Shown here: positions 26,683-34,335 of the stretch, piece by piece
Position numbering within the stretch: the first letter of the stretch is position 1
Layout: each line of letters opens with the position of its first letter
Assembly: GCA_000344275.1 (NCBI GenBank)
Contig: AORU01000005.1
Coordinates: forward strand, 1 to 64,000
Length of the DNA stretch: 64,000 nucleotides
Source of the DNA: Streptococcus oralis subsp. tigurinus AZ_3a
GTDB taxonomy: Bacteria; Bacillota; Bacilli; Lactobacillales; Streptococcaceae
Reading direction: 5' to 3'
The notes under the pieces: generated by a model
The model's database searches: none
Seen by the model: the letters and a program-made list of their open reading frames with translations, nothing else
What the model was told of the DNA's origin: nothing
Program-made: the position numbers and the translations under genes

Positions 26683-27537
26683 TCACATGCCCAAAATACT
26701 TCGGGCAGTGCGTTGACTGCCCACCAAGGCAATGATTAACAAAATAGCCTGCACTAAGCTACCAAACATAATGGCTAGGCTTTCCATAATCCCTGCCCCA
26801 CTTGAAACAGCGATTTTTCCAGCTGATTCAAAAAGAGGTACAAGAGAGACGATGAGGAAAATCAAAACTCCTTGCAGGGCATAGACCATAATATTTTTAA
26901 GATAGCCAATCCCAATGCCACGCCAATCATCACTAAGGAAAGCTGGAATCGTCAGCGGCGCAAAAGGAATCATGAGATAAAGCTGGATAAAGCGAATGGT
27001 AATAAGAATATTCACGACCATCACACTGACTAAACGAACCAGCCAAATCATGATGGCAAAGAGTCCAACAATCATTTTTCCAACAATACCTGATCCTTTA
27101 AAGCCTGAGATGGTATCATAGGCTGTTCCCCCATGCGACACCACGCCTGCCACCTGTTCGATGATGTGGGAAGCGACAGCTAAGATAGCTTCCACAATCA
27201 CAGTGGTGTTGGTAATCACCACAGCCACCATGATGTAGCTGACAATCATTGGGGCAATGGCTTCAAAAGTCATGGCGCCTCCCGAACCCGCAATTTTCTT
27301 CGCCATCTTAGAAAATTCCAGAATCAAGACAACCGCTAAAATCGCTACCCCCAAGGGCTGCATAATCCCTTTGGTGATGGCAGACATATAAGACCAGACG
27401 GTTGGATTGTATTCTGCCAAGGATTTGATTAAATCAGCTGTTGATTTTAAATCCACATTAAAGCCTTCAAAAAGGCTGTCGCTTGAAATTTTCTCTGAGG
27501 CTAGAAAGACAAAAGCTGAGGTTAGTTTCATTATCAT
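26683..27537 (-). CDS. VirB6/TrbL-like conjugation channel protein
   Basis: A 284-residue polytopic membrane protein with about six hydrophobic helices (for example MQPLGVAILAVVLILEF, MIVSYIMVAVVITN, IVGLFAIMIWLVRLVSVMVV, IMVYALQGVLIFLIVSLVPLF, LVQAILLIIALVG). Position between the small pilin-like protein and PrgI/VirB4 is that of the VirB6-like channel subunit. I chose the ATG at 27537 (MIMKLTS) because the upstream in-frame codons cover the GGAGGG ribosome site. A ~190-bp noncoding spacer follows. Confidence 0.8.
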   Translation of the reverse strand: MIMKLTSAFVFLASEKISSDSLFEGFNVDLKSTADLIKSLAEYNPTVWSYMSAITKGIMQPLGVAILAVVLILEFSKMAKKIAGSGGAMTFEAIAPMIVSYIMVAVVITNTTVIVEAILAVASHIIEQVAGVVSHGGTAYDTISGFKGSGIVGKMIVGLFAIMIWLVRLVSVMVVNILITIRFIQLYLMIPFAPLTIPAFLSDDWRGIGIGYLKNIMVYALQGVLIFLIVSLVPLFESAGKIAVSSGAGIMESLAIMFGSLVQAILLIIALVGSQRTARSILGM

Positions 27538-27553
27538 GTCATACCTTGCCCTC

Positions 27554-27796
27554 CTAAATTGTAATCTGAGTAACAAAGGCGCCAGCAGCACCGACCATCA
27601 CCCCACCCACAATTTCTAAGATAGCATTACGGACACCTGGTCCTCCATCTTTGATATTGGTCGAAAGGTTGATAATGCCCATCACAACAAGAAAAGCCCC
27701 TACGGCAATCAAGCCTTTTTGTAAGAGAGACATAGCTTGTGCAAACATGGAGCTGGCATCCACTCCGTAAACAAAGCCTGTAAGTTTTTGATCCAT
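27554..27796 (-). CDS. Small pilin-like/Maff2-type membrane protein
   Basis: An 80-residue protein with two hydrophobic helices, GLIAVGAFLVVMGIIN (about 27-43) and LEIVGGVMVGAAGAFV (about 58-74), and a short loop with DGGPGVRNA. This two-helix build resembles VirB2/TrbC pilin-like or Maff2/CD1107-type proteins located between VirD4 and VirB6 in Gram-positive ICEs. GAGGAATC precedes the ATG at 27796; an in-frame ATG at 27814 would put the ribosome site inside the coding region. Confidence 0.75.
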   Translation of the reverse strand: MDQKLTGFVYGVDASSMFAQAMSLLQKGLIAVGAFLVVMGIINLSTNIKDGGPGVRNAILEIVGGVMVGAAGAFVTQITI

Positions 27797-27813
27797 ATGA
27801 TTCCTCATTTCCA

Positions 27814-29634
27814 TTAGTGTAGTGTTCTTTCTGTACTTAAATCCCTGACCTTATGATCCGATAAATCAAGAAGTGCTTCATTATTGCTTAGCGGATCAAT
27901 CTGATAGTGCCACCAACGAGCGTCCGTTTCCTTATCTGCTAGGTATTGCCAGTTCTGGTGTTTCAAAGGGAGATACTTCTTCTCCTTAAAGACTGGAACT
28001 CCTGCAATTCGTACCAAACACTCATCTCGTTTCATATTTCCGACTTCATCAGGGGTCATGAGGTCCCTTGCAATTTTTTGATGAGAAGTAGAACCAGACC
28101 CTGTTTGGCCATAAGACCGACTGGTGTTCCTCACATCAATGGTTTGTTTGCCTAAAAGACTACTCATGAACTTGAAAGTCTCTTCGTCATTCCCACCCAG
28201 ATACAGCAGACTGTCACAGTTACCAAGAATGGTTTTCCAAGCCTCTTTTTCCTTATAAAGCCCTTGGAGCTGAGCAATATTTTGGAGAATAGGTACGAGG
28301 CTCATGTTTTGAGAACGAACCGTTGAAGTTTGTTCGGCAAAGTCTGGGATTTCTCCACAGTTCGCAAACTCGTCTAAGTAGGCTCTCACATGAATGGGAA
28401 GTTCTCCCTTAAAGTCCACATCGGCTTGTCTGGTCAGGGTTGAAAAAACCGTTGAGAAAAAGAGGGCAGACAAGAATCTGAAGGTTGTGTCATTATCAGG
28501 AATGACAAGATAGACCATCGTCTTCTGAGTTCCCCATGTCTTCAAGTCCATGGTGTCCCGCTTTGTTAAATCAATGACGGATTGAATATTAAAGAGTGCA
28601 AACTTAGCCGTCGTCACGGCAATGACTGAATCAAGGGTCTTGTCCTTGTAGTTCTGAAAATCTGCCCAGTTACGCATGGTAAAGTTCTCCATGCCATACT
28701 TCTTAGCATAATTTTCAAACATGACTTCAAGGACACTCTTATCTTGATTGTCTCCTTTTGATAAGAGTTTAATGAGTTTTCCAATCTCTGAAAAAGCTGG
28801 GTAACGCCCGCGTTTGCGCCGCTTCTCTGCTTCTTCCTTGGAGCTTTTTGGAGGGTTGTAAAAATCAACCAAGTAGGAAGCAATCGCTCGCACCAAGGTC
28901 ATGGACGCCTCATCCCAAAAGGGATCACTTCTTGAACCACTACCTTTCGTGTTGTTAAAGTACACCGTCAGCATGCGGTTCAAATCATTCTCAGTTTCCA
29001 CATAACGAAAGGGATTAAAACCATCCGAATTAGTCATATTCACTAGGTCTAATACCTTAACCTGATAGCCATTTTCTAGAAAGATCTTGCCTGTCTTTTC
29101 GGCCAAATGATCCTTGGGGTCAACCACAATGTTGGAACAGTTAAGCTGAATCAGATTTGGCTTCACAAAACGAAAGGTCTTCCCTGCTCCTGACCCACCA
29201 ATAACGACCAGGTTCTTATTTCGGTCAAACTGTGGAGCTTTCTTTTCTAAAAGAGTCAACCTGACATTTCGAGACAAGATGGTATCGTTCAAAGGATTCT
29301 TACTGGCAAAGGCTTTACGCTCACGACTATTTCCAAAACGAGCAGAGCCATACTCAGCCCCCTCTCTGTAAACCTTTTTGCCTGTTGAGATGTAAAGATA
29401 GACAAGCCCCATGGTCACCAGTCCAAAGAGAAAGCCTAAGAAGGATTTTCCAGTGAAGTTGACATCCCACAAGGGATGAAGCACTTGGTTTTGTCCCTCT
29501 CCTAAGAGATAAGCAAGACGTTCAATGGGTGGCTGATTGGGAAGACTCTCGTACAGCAAAACCAAACGATGACAGAAATAGCCAAATACAACCCCTAAGC
29601 TCCCAAAGACGAGGGCTTTTTTCCCTGAATACAC
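27814..29634 (-). CDS. virD4: VirD4/TraG-type coupling protein
   Basis: A 606-residue coupling ATPase that brings the relaxase-DNA complex to the channel. Two N-terminal membrane helices (about 7-27 and 62-85) precede the ATPase domain: Walker A IGGSGAGKTF near 141, Walker B region RAYLDEFANCGEI near 417, and the conserved QNIAQLQGLY further on. The start is GTG, overlapping the TAG stop of the upstream gene (TAGTG). It lies second in the unit that begins at 30122. Confidence 0.93.
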   Translation of the reverse strand: MYSGKKALVFGSLGVVFGYFCHRLVLLYESLPNQPPIERLAYLLGEGQNQVLHPLWDVNFTGKSFLGFLFGLVTMGLVYLYISTGKKVYREGAEYGSARFGNSRERKAFASKNPLNDTILSRNVRLTLLEKKAPQFDRNKNLVVIGGSGAGKTFRFVKPNLIQLNCSNIVVDPKDHLAEKTGKIFLENGYQVKVLDLVNMTNSDGFNPFRYVETENDLNRMLTVYFNNTKGSGSRSDPFWDEASMTLVRAIASYLVDFYNPPKSSKEEAEKRRKRGRYPAFSEIGKLIKLLSKGDNQDKSVLEVMFENYAKKYGMENFTMRNWADFQNYKDKTLDSVIAVTTAKFALFNIQSVIDLTKRDTMDLKTWGTQKTMVYLVIPDNDTTFRFLSALFFSTVFSTLTRQADVDFKGELPIHVRAYLDEFANCGEIPDFAEQTSTVRSQNMSLVPILQNIAQLQGLYKEKEAWKTILGNCDSLLYLGGNDEETFKFMSSLLGKQTIDVRNTSRSYGQTGSGSTSHQKIARDLMTPDEVGNMKRDECLVRIAGVPVFKEKKYLPLKHQNWQYLADKETDARWWHYQIDPLSNNEALLDLSDHKVRDLSTERTLH

Positions 29635-30122
29635 TAGAGAGTCACCTCCTTGGTCTTCACGGCAGAAGATTCTGACACCACAATCTGTTCCTTAGCCTTT
29701 TCAATTTCCTCATCAAGGGTTTTATCGAATGTTAAGTCTTGAAGTTTTTCTGGATTAGAGACTAACTTTTTCAGTAACTCATCTAGGTGCCTGTCTAAAA
29801 GAGACTTGTCCTTGGCGTAGAAATGAAGATAGTTCCCTTGCCAGCTAATGGCAATGGGAAGGTTCTCGGATTCCATCAGTTCCTTGAATTTCTCCACATC
29901 AATCGGTTTATCCAACATATCCTTGGTCACGTTTACCGATTCAATGGCATAGGGACTTTGAAGCAGTTCTTCTAACTTTTGAACCCCAATCTTATAAGCG
30001 GAGTCTTGAGCTAGGGCTTGCCTAGCCGACCACTCTAAGAGCTTTAAGAGCGTTTGAACCGTAAACAGGCTACTTCTCTCCGCATATTGCAAAGCTTGGC
30101 GTTCCTGTTGTTCTGAAGACAT
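29634..30122 (-). CDS. PcfB-like accessory protein preceding VirD4
   Basis: A 162-residue helical cytoplasmic protein. It starts with QQERQALQYAERSSLFTVQT and has a strand-rich middle, NLPIAISWQGNYLHFYAKD (about 84-102), followed by an acidic tail. Position directly before virD4, with a one-base overlap, is that of PcfB (DUF3801) in pCF10-type systems; I also recall DUF5945 for ICE proteins here. AAAGGAGGGAG precedes the ATG. It is the first gene after the shared ICE promoter at 30169-30202. Confidence 0.6.
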   Translation of the reverse strand: MSSEQQERQALQYAERSSLFTVQTLLKLLEWSARQALAQDSAYKIGVQKLEELLQSPYAIESVNVTKDMLDKPIDVEKFKELMESENLPIAISWQGNYLHFYAKDKSLLDRHLDELLKKLVSNPEKLQDLTFDKTLDEEIEKAKEQIVVSESSAVKTKEVTL

Positions 30123-30168
30123 AACTCCCTCCTTTGTATGATTCCCTCATAAAAATCAGGGTGCCTTC

Positions 30169-30202
30169 ATAATACGAAAGCCTTCTTGATTTTGGTATCA
30201 CA
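30169..30202 (-). promoter_or_regulatory. Transfer operon promoter with shared 17-bp ICE element
   Basis: TGTGATACCAAAATCAA (30202-30186), 11 bp, then the -10 TATTAT (30174-30169) on the minus strand, matching the adhesin promoter base for base in the element and in spacing. Transcription would start about 40 bp before the PcfB-like gene and run through virD4, virB6-like, prgI, virB4 and the CHAP gene. Confidence 0.65.
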
Positions 30203-30779
30203 GAAATGATAGAAGAAAAACCGCACCATTCCAAGAGAGATGAACCAGAGTAGACATTAAAACATCCGTTTTGAGACGAACCAGTCCTAATGTCACTCCT
30301 AAGCTGCCATAAATGAACCAAGTTATCACGCTAGAAGGGTGGTGCACTAAGGAAAAGAGAAAACTCGTCAACAAAAGCTGAGCAAATGGCTTAGACAGCC
30401 TATCCCACAAAACTTCTCGGTAAAAGACCTCCTCCACTATACTGGCATTAAGTAGAAAAATAATAAACGACAGAACGGGAACTTGATCCTGAACAGTTAC
30501 CATCGTTTGTTGGTTAGTCTCAATTCCTGAAAGCGTGACACTCATGGCAAGAGCTATACTCACCATCACGCCAAGGCTCCCTAAAAGCCAAACTCCTCTC
30601 TCTATCCAGGACATGTTTCTTTTGGGAATGCCATAGTGTTTCCAAATCCACAACAAAAGAGTTAAAAAAGTAACTTGTAAGACGATTAAGCCTATCCCAT
30701 CAAGCCATCCCATTAAGAAGAGACTAACTAAGAGCACATTGGCATGTATAGCTCCGTACATCAGTAATATTCGTCCCAT
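30198..30779 (-). CDS. CPBP family intramembrane metalloprotease
   Basis: A 193-residue membrane protein with six or so helices. The CPBP (CAAX protease/bacteriocin-processing) motifs are present: EEVFYR (E116, E117, R121) and SLVHHPS (His near 146), with the second His-containing helix SWNGAVFL at the end. Relatives cleave membrane peptides, give bacteriocin immunity, or process signal peptides. It follows the small HTH gene by 2 bp. Its last codons overlap the ICE promoter element. Confidence 0.85.
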   Translation of the reverse strand: MGRILLMYGAIHANVLLVSLFLMGWLDGIGLIVLQVTFLTLLLWIWKHYGIPKRNMSWIERGVWLLGSLGVMVSIALAMSVTLSGIETNQQTMVTVQDQVPVLSFIIFLLNASIVEEVFYREVLWDRLSKPFAQLLLTSFLFSLVHHPSSVITWFIYGSLGVTLGLVRLKTDVLMSTLVHLSWNGAVFLLSFL

Positions 30780-30781
30780 AT

Positions 30782-31015
30782 CTACCTCCTAAACAAGTCT
30801 TCATAATCAATCTCTAATACTGCTACAATTCTCTCCACCCATTTGAGTTGAGGCATGAGGCGATTGGATTTGTAATGCCGAAAAGTCTGATAGAGACGAT
30901 TAAACTCACTGGGATAGACATATTGACCTTTAAAGATTTTCCGTGCTAAATCTGCCCAAGACATGCCCTTATCAATGAGGAGGATTTCTAAATTTTCCCA
31001 AAAGCGTTCGTTCAT
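30782..31015 (-). CDS. Small helix-turn-helix protein
   Basis: A 77-residue protein that reads as a single Cro/C1-like HTH: FWENLEILLIDKGMSWADLARKIF supplies helices 1-2, and the FNRLYQTFRHYKSNR stretch the recognition region, ending in ERIVAVLEIDYEDLFRR as in XRE proteins. It may control ICE genes. It overlaps the Spx-like gene by 4 bp and is followed by the CPBP protease, so these three are one operon. Confidence 0.75.
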   Translation of the reverse strand: MNERFWENLEILLIDKGMSWADLARKIFKGQYVYPSEFNRLYQTFRHYKSNRLMPQLKWVERIVAVLEIDYEDLFRR

Positions 31016-31407
31016 AAGCCCTCCTGTTCTATCATGTCCTTAAAGAGATGTTCACGAAAGAGGACTTCCTTATGGTCTCTTGAAAGAAAGGTTCGTGCCT
31101 CTTCTAAACTCATATCGGGATACACTTTCTTCTGACAAACCACGAGAGGGAGACGTAAATTCTGTTCAGGTTTTCGAAGAACCAAAGTCACCAACTCACT
31201 CAATTTCATCCGTTCCTGACGTTTAAAGCGCTGAAAGGATGGAGCTAACATCTCAAAACAATCACTGGTTTTGGCAAATAAGTCCAGTAAATCCTCATGG
31301 GCCAAGTGACCAACATCTTTACAGGTATAGGAAATGTCATGTGACCTACAAAAGTTAAGGAGTTTCTGATTACGACTGGTATTTCGACTTAAATAGATTT
31401 CTAACAT
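31012..31407 (-). CDS. Spx/ArsC-like protein lacking the CxxC motif
   Basis: A 131-residue protein with the Spx/ArsC fold pattern: N-terminal strand LEIYLSRNTSRNQKLLNFC, central helices, LRKPEQNLRLPLVVCQKKVYPDMSLEEARTFLSRD at the C-terminal part, matching the RRPIIID..VGYNEDEIRRFLPR region of Spx. The redox CxxC at residues ~10-13 is replaced by NTSR, so a thiol switch is not possible. It may bind RNA polymerase alpha like Spx without redox control. Similar proteins in streptococcal ICEs are usually annotated as ArsC family; I see no arsenate chemistry. Confidence 0.7.
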   Translation of the reverse strand: MLEIYLSRNTSRNQKLLNFCRSHDISYTCKDVGHLAHEDLLDLFAKTSDCFEMLAPSFQRFKRQERMKLSELVTLVLRKPEQNLRLPLVVCQKKVYPDMSLEEARTFLSRDHKEVLFREHLFKDMIEQEGL

Positions 31408-31416
31408 GTCTCCCTC

Positions 31417-31602
31417 CTATACGGATAAATCCTTCTGCAATTCTTGAGTCAGTGGTGTAAAAACTTTACTCCTATCAATCGGAGACTTGCCTTCGCCGAA
31501 ACATTCAATCGTAATCAGACTTGTCATCTCCACTTCAGCTTGATGGATGGCTTCATCCAGTTCTGTACATTCCCTAATACTTTTATTATGTAACAACTTC
31601 AT
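31417..31602 (-). CDS. Hypothetical 61-residue ICE protein
   Basis: A short protein with a helical middle (CTELDEAIHQAEVEM) and a polar tail, no membrane segment and no family I recognise. I chose the ATG at 31602, after GAGGAAG, instead of the upstream in-frame start at 31650. It overlaps the last codons of the methyltransferase gene by 17 bp and precedes the Spx-like gene by 9 bp, hence part of the same unit. Confidence 0.55.
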   Translation of the reverse strand: MKLLHNKSIRECTELDEAIHQAEVEMTSLITIECFGEGKSPIDRSKVFTPLTQELQKDLSV

Positions 31603-32941
31603 GTTCTTCTTCCTCTTCAATCTTTCTAAATTCTCTAGCAATAACTTCAATAACGGTGACGGTCACGCTATTTCCGGCCTGTTTGTATAACTGACTTTTA
31701 CTGGATACAGTCTCTGCCCTTTCATAAGCCCAATCAGGAAATCCTTGAAGCCTAAAACACTCTCTAGGTGTTAGGCGTCTGATTCTCAAACGATAAAGTT
31801 TTCCGTCTAAGACAAGCCCAGTCACTTCATACCACTTGTCCTTACGGTACTCTAAAGCAGCTACGACCACTCCCATGTTATTAGAGGTGGTCAAGGTATT
31901 TGATATTCCCTTTCCTACTCGCCCTCTACGTTTGGTAGACTCTGGGTAAGCAAGGTTGACAGAATCTCCAATGGTTGCCTTGGCATAGCCTAGTTTGGTG
32001 GCTTCCCTAATTTTTAAATGCGGTGCTTCTTCACGATAAAGAATCTTAGGAACTTTATCACCTCCCTGCATGGTAGTCAGTGTTGGAGAAATCCCTGAAA
32101 GGTCATAGACTCGTCCGGTTTGCACAAAAGACGTTGGTAAGGTTCCTGCGACGACCACTCCATGTCTATCTTGGCTAGTTAAGGTAAACATAGGCTCTTG
32201 ATTGTCCTTAAAACGTCTGCCATGTTGGCGTTTTTCTAACCTATCTGGGGTTAATACTGGAATGGCACTTTTAGTCCCTTCTCCTTTTCCTCTTGTTAGG
32301 GTTGGTGCTAAACCGCTGGTTAGATAAACCTCCCCATTCATGCCTTTTCCTGACGGATTGATATTACCTAATCGCTCAAGACCAGTTGAGCTACTTTCTC
32401 TTCTGAGAGGAAATAAGAATCGGGAACAGTATCTTCTAGAATGTCCGATAATAAAGACCCTTTCTCTGTTTTGGGGGACTTGGAAGTCCTTACTGTTAAG
32501 CACCTGCCATTCGACATCATACCCCAGCTCATCCAATGTAGTGAGGATTGTTCGAAATGTCTCTCCCTTGTCGTGACTGAGTAAACCCTTGACGTTTTCC
32601 AAGAATAAAAAACGTGGTTGGATCTGTTTGGTCGCTCGAGCAATTTCGAAGAACAAAGTACCTCTAGTATCCTCAAATCCCAATCGTCGGCCTGCGAGTG
32701 AAAATGCCTGGCAAGGGAATCCCCCACAGATGATGTCCACTTGTCCTCTAAGTTGTCTAAAATTTTGGTCTGTGACTTGTCTAATGTCATGAAATTCTAT
32801 CTCTCCTTCAGTCTCATACATAGCTTTGTAAGATTTCCTCGCAAACTTATCAATCTCACAAAAACCAACACACTCATGGCCTTGACGCTCCAATCCCAGT
32901 CGAAAGCCTCCAATTCCAGCAAACAAATCTAAAAATTTCAT
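31586..32941 (-). CDS. Orphan DNA (cytosine-5) methyltransferase
   Basis: A 451-residue C5-cytosine methylase. Motif I is DLFAGIGGFRLG (5-16), motif IV GGFPCQAFS with the catalytic C77, motif VI ENV (115-117), motif VIII QNRER region, and motifs IX-X RRLTPRECFRLQGFP and QAGNSV near the C-terminus. An unusually long variable region (about 190-390) holds several repeats with PTLT-type turns and sets target choice. A cytosine methylase is documented for Tn5252. No restriction enzyme gene lies nearby, so it likely protects the ICE against host restriction. GAGAGGAAAA precedes the ATG; a terminator at 32964-32991 separates it from repA. Confidence 0.92.
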   Translation of the reverse strand: MKFLDLFAGIGGFRLGLERQGHECVGFCEIDKFARKSYKAMYETEGEIEFHDIRQVTDQNFRQLRGQVDIICGGFPCQAFSLAGRRLGFEDTRGTLFFEIARATKQIQPRFLFLENVKGLLSHDKGETFRTILTTLDELGYDVEWQVLNSKDFQVPQNRERVFIIGHSRRYCSRFLFPLRRESSSTGLERLGNINPSGKGMNGEVYLTSGLAPTLTRGKGEGTKSAIPVLTPDRLEKRQHGRRFKDNQEPMFTLTSQDRHGVVVAGTLPTSFVQTGRVYDLSGISPTLTTMQGGDKVPKILYREEAPHLKIREATKLGYAKATIGDSVNLAYPESTKRRGRVGKGISNTLTTSNNMGVVVAALEYRKDKWYEVTGLVLDGKLYRLRIRRLTPRECFRLQGFPDWAYERAETVSSKSQLYKQAGNSVTVTVIEVIAREFRKIEEEEEHEVVT

Positions 32942-32960
32942 TTTTCCTCTCTTTCAAAAT

Positions 32961-32991
32961 AAAAAGAGCCTTACTATTTGTAAAACTCTTA
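32961..32991 (-). terminator. Terminator between repA and the methyltransferase
   Basis: On the minus strand AAGAG..TTAC-AAATA-GTAA..CTCTT is followed by TTTTATTTT. It lies just before the methyltransferase leader, so that gene needs its own promoter or read-through. Confidence 0.6.
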
Positions 32992-32992
32992 C

Positions 32993-33088
32993 TTAAATAT
33001 GGTCATCCGTCTCTGGTGCACGGATGATTTCAATCAATAAAATAATAAGGGAGATGAGATAGACTCCACCTAGTATCCATCAAATCAT
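32993..33088 (-). pseudogene. Tiny membrane peptide gene with TGA at codon 3
   Basis: A perfect ribosome site (GGGAGGTG, inside the end of repA) leads to ATG ATT TGA TGG (33088-33077), after which the same frame continues WILGGVYLISLIILLIEIIR then APETDDHI and a stop at 32993. The frame makes one membrane helix of about 30 residues. TGA for TGG is a one-base change. Either the gene is dead in this strain or the TGA is read through. Confidence 0.6.
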
Positions 33089-33089
33089 C

Positions 33090-33908
33090 TTAATCACCTC
33101 CCTTAGCTTCTTGTCGCCTTAGTTGCTTGGTCCATTCAGACAGCACACCATTAAACACGTATTCAGCTATCGCTTCTGCCGACCGAGCAAATCTCATATG
33201 TTCCAAAGCGTACTGATAACGGTCACTAAAATAAATCATGGCGTAATCACTAGCTACCTGTGATAAACCAACTTGTCTCAACTGGTCATGAACCAAGCCC
33301 CAAATATAATCTCGATCGTACTTGGTCACTGAGTCAACTTTGGGAGAAAAGGTATCTTCTTGTTTTTCAACTACAACTTGTCTCTCCTCCTCGTCCTCAA
33401 AAAGGAAATCACTCTTTTCAGTTTCACTATATTCAGTCTCACTTCTTTCAGTCTCACTAGGGGCTGAATTTAAAACCGGCCCTGGCTGATTTGGAGACCC
33501 CCCTAGTGTTTTTTGAACACTACCCCCGTCTGAATGTAAGACTGGGGTGGTGTCATGTTCCAACTCCCCTAAATAAATCTTATTAGCCAAACGCCCTTTT
33601 TCACTGGAAGACTGTTGGACTTCATCAATGAGTCCAAATTCTCTCAATGTCTTTTTAATCGTCAGCAATTTAGACTTGGAACAACCAAGAAGTGCCATCA
33701 ATTTTGAGTTGGAATAAATGAGATAAATAGCTCCATCCTCATCAATCCATCCCTTACTCAGAGACAATTCCAATCGGTCTTTTAAGACAGCGTAGGCCAC
33801 CTTAACTTCCAACTTCATATCCTTATAGCGCTCACTCTCAAATAAGAGTTTAGGGAGCTTATAATAACGCTCGGACGTTTGATATTGATTTGCAGTAATG
33901 CGTTTCAT
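33090..33908 (-). CDS. repA: RepA-like replication initiator (RepA_N family)
   Basis: A 272-residue protein. The N-terminal ~115 residues carry the RepA_N winged-helix domain, with YYKLPKLLFESERYKDMKLEVKVAYA (two parts) and SNSKLMALLGCSKSKLLTIKKTL. A polar linker rich in SETE repeats follows (about 150-185) and a small C-terminal domain (about 195-260). RepA_N proteins initiate plasmid replication; in ICEs they allow replication of the excised circle. Its stop codon overlaps the ribosome site of the peptide gene downstream. The gene is 239 bp from the broken small gene's start at 34078 and about 410 bp from the att site. Confidence 0.88.
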   Translation of the reverse strand: MKRITANQYQTSERYYKLPKLLFESERYKDMKLEVKVAYAVLKDRLELSLSKGWIDEDGAIYLIYSNSKLMALLGCSKSKLLTIKKTLREFGLIDEVQQSSSEKGRLANKIYLGELEHDTTPVLHSDGGSVQKTLGGSPNQPGPVLNSAPSETERSETEYSETEKSDFLFEDEEERQVVVEKQEDTFSPKVDSVTKYDRDYIWGLVHDQLRQVGLSQVASDYAMIYFSDRYQYALEHMRFARSAEAIAEYVFNGVLSEWTKQLRRQEAKGGD

Positions 33909-33910
33909 AA

Positions 33911-34078
33911 TTATCCCTCCAACATTAAAACACCTAAATTTCCTGATTGTTCAAATTGGATCAGACCTGCCTGTTCCATTTCAGCAACTAGCTGATTTGC
34001 TTCATCAACATTAATTCCCATAACAAGTATGAGATGACACATCACAATTTATCGTGATGATTGTTCTTTCTTTTGCAT
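33911..34078 (-). pseudogene. Small helical protein gene with in-frame TAA at codon 10
   Basis: AGGAGGAAACG precedes the ATG at 34078. The frame reads nine codons (MQKKEQSSR), then TAA (34051-34049), then continues unbroken IVMCHLILVMGINVDEANQL and VAEMEQAGLIQFEQSG to a stop at 33911, two bases before repA starts. A CAA-to-TAA change explains it. An internal ATG (34021) could still make the last 36 residues. Confidence 0.65.
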
Positions 34079-34090
34079 CGTTTCCTCCTG

Positions 34091-34131
34091 AAAATAAAAA
34101 AAAGCGAGAACACTTATTAAAATGTTCTCGC
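34091..34131 (-). terminator. Terminator inside the ICE end, upstream of repA
   Basis: GCGAGAACA (34104-34112) and TGTTCTCGC (34123-34131) form a clean stem; on the minus strand eight T residues follow. It would stop transcripts coming from rplJ-rplL before they reach repA. Confidence 0.85.
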
Positions 34132-34191
34132 CCAAAGTTTATAAATGAACTCCTTTGACCAAAATAGGTAATAAACCTATATAAAACAAAA

Positions 34192-34219
34192 ATCCTGCCA
34201 AAGATTTTTTTGGCAGGAT
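34192..34219 (-). terminator. Terminator just inside the ICE, serving rplL
   Basis: ATCCTGCCAAA (34192-34202) and TTTGGCAGGAT (34209-34219) form an 11-bp stem, followed on the minus strand by TTTTTGTTTT. It is about 100 bp past the rplL stop codon. As the ICE displaced the native sequence downstream of rplL, this ICE-borne hairpin now ends the ribosomal operon. Confidence 0.85.
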
Positions 34220-34254
34220 TTTTGGCAGGAAACCGAATCAATTTATCAGTTTCT

Positions 34255-34318
34255 TCAAATCGCTATGAGCTCTAAAAGACTGGTAAATCGGGATTCCGCT
34301 CTCAAATTGCTATGTGCT
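34255..34318. repeat. Two 17-bp direct repeats beside the att core
   Basis: TCAAATCGCTATGAGCT (34255-34271) and TCAAATTGCTATGTGCT (34302-34318) match at 15 of 17 positions and are spaced 47 bp apart, the second ending two bases before the att core. The place and size fit arm-type binding sites of the ICE integrase. Confidence 0.6.
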
Positions 34319-34320
34319 TC

Positions 34321-34335
34321 TTATTTAAGAGTAAC
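34321..34335. other. ICE attachment site core in the 3' end of rplL
   Basis: TTATTTAAGAGTAAC is the 15-bp sequence known as the target of ICESa2603-family ICEs. Read on the minus strand it is GTT ACT CTT AAA TAA, the last four codons and stop of rplL, so integration restores the gene. The second copy should lie beyond the left edge of the window. Confidence 0.9.

Noticed and set aside
30070..30321. 83-codon minus-strand frame between PcfB-like gene and CPBP protease
   Set aside because: It overlaps both neighbours, has no ribosome site, and runs through the promoter element at 30169-30202. It is a chance frame.
31012..31407. Arsenate reductase
   Set aside because: The catalytic cysteine near the N-terminus is missing and there are no arsenic genes nearby.
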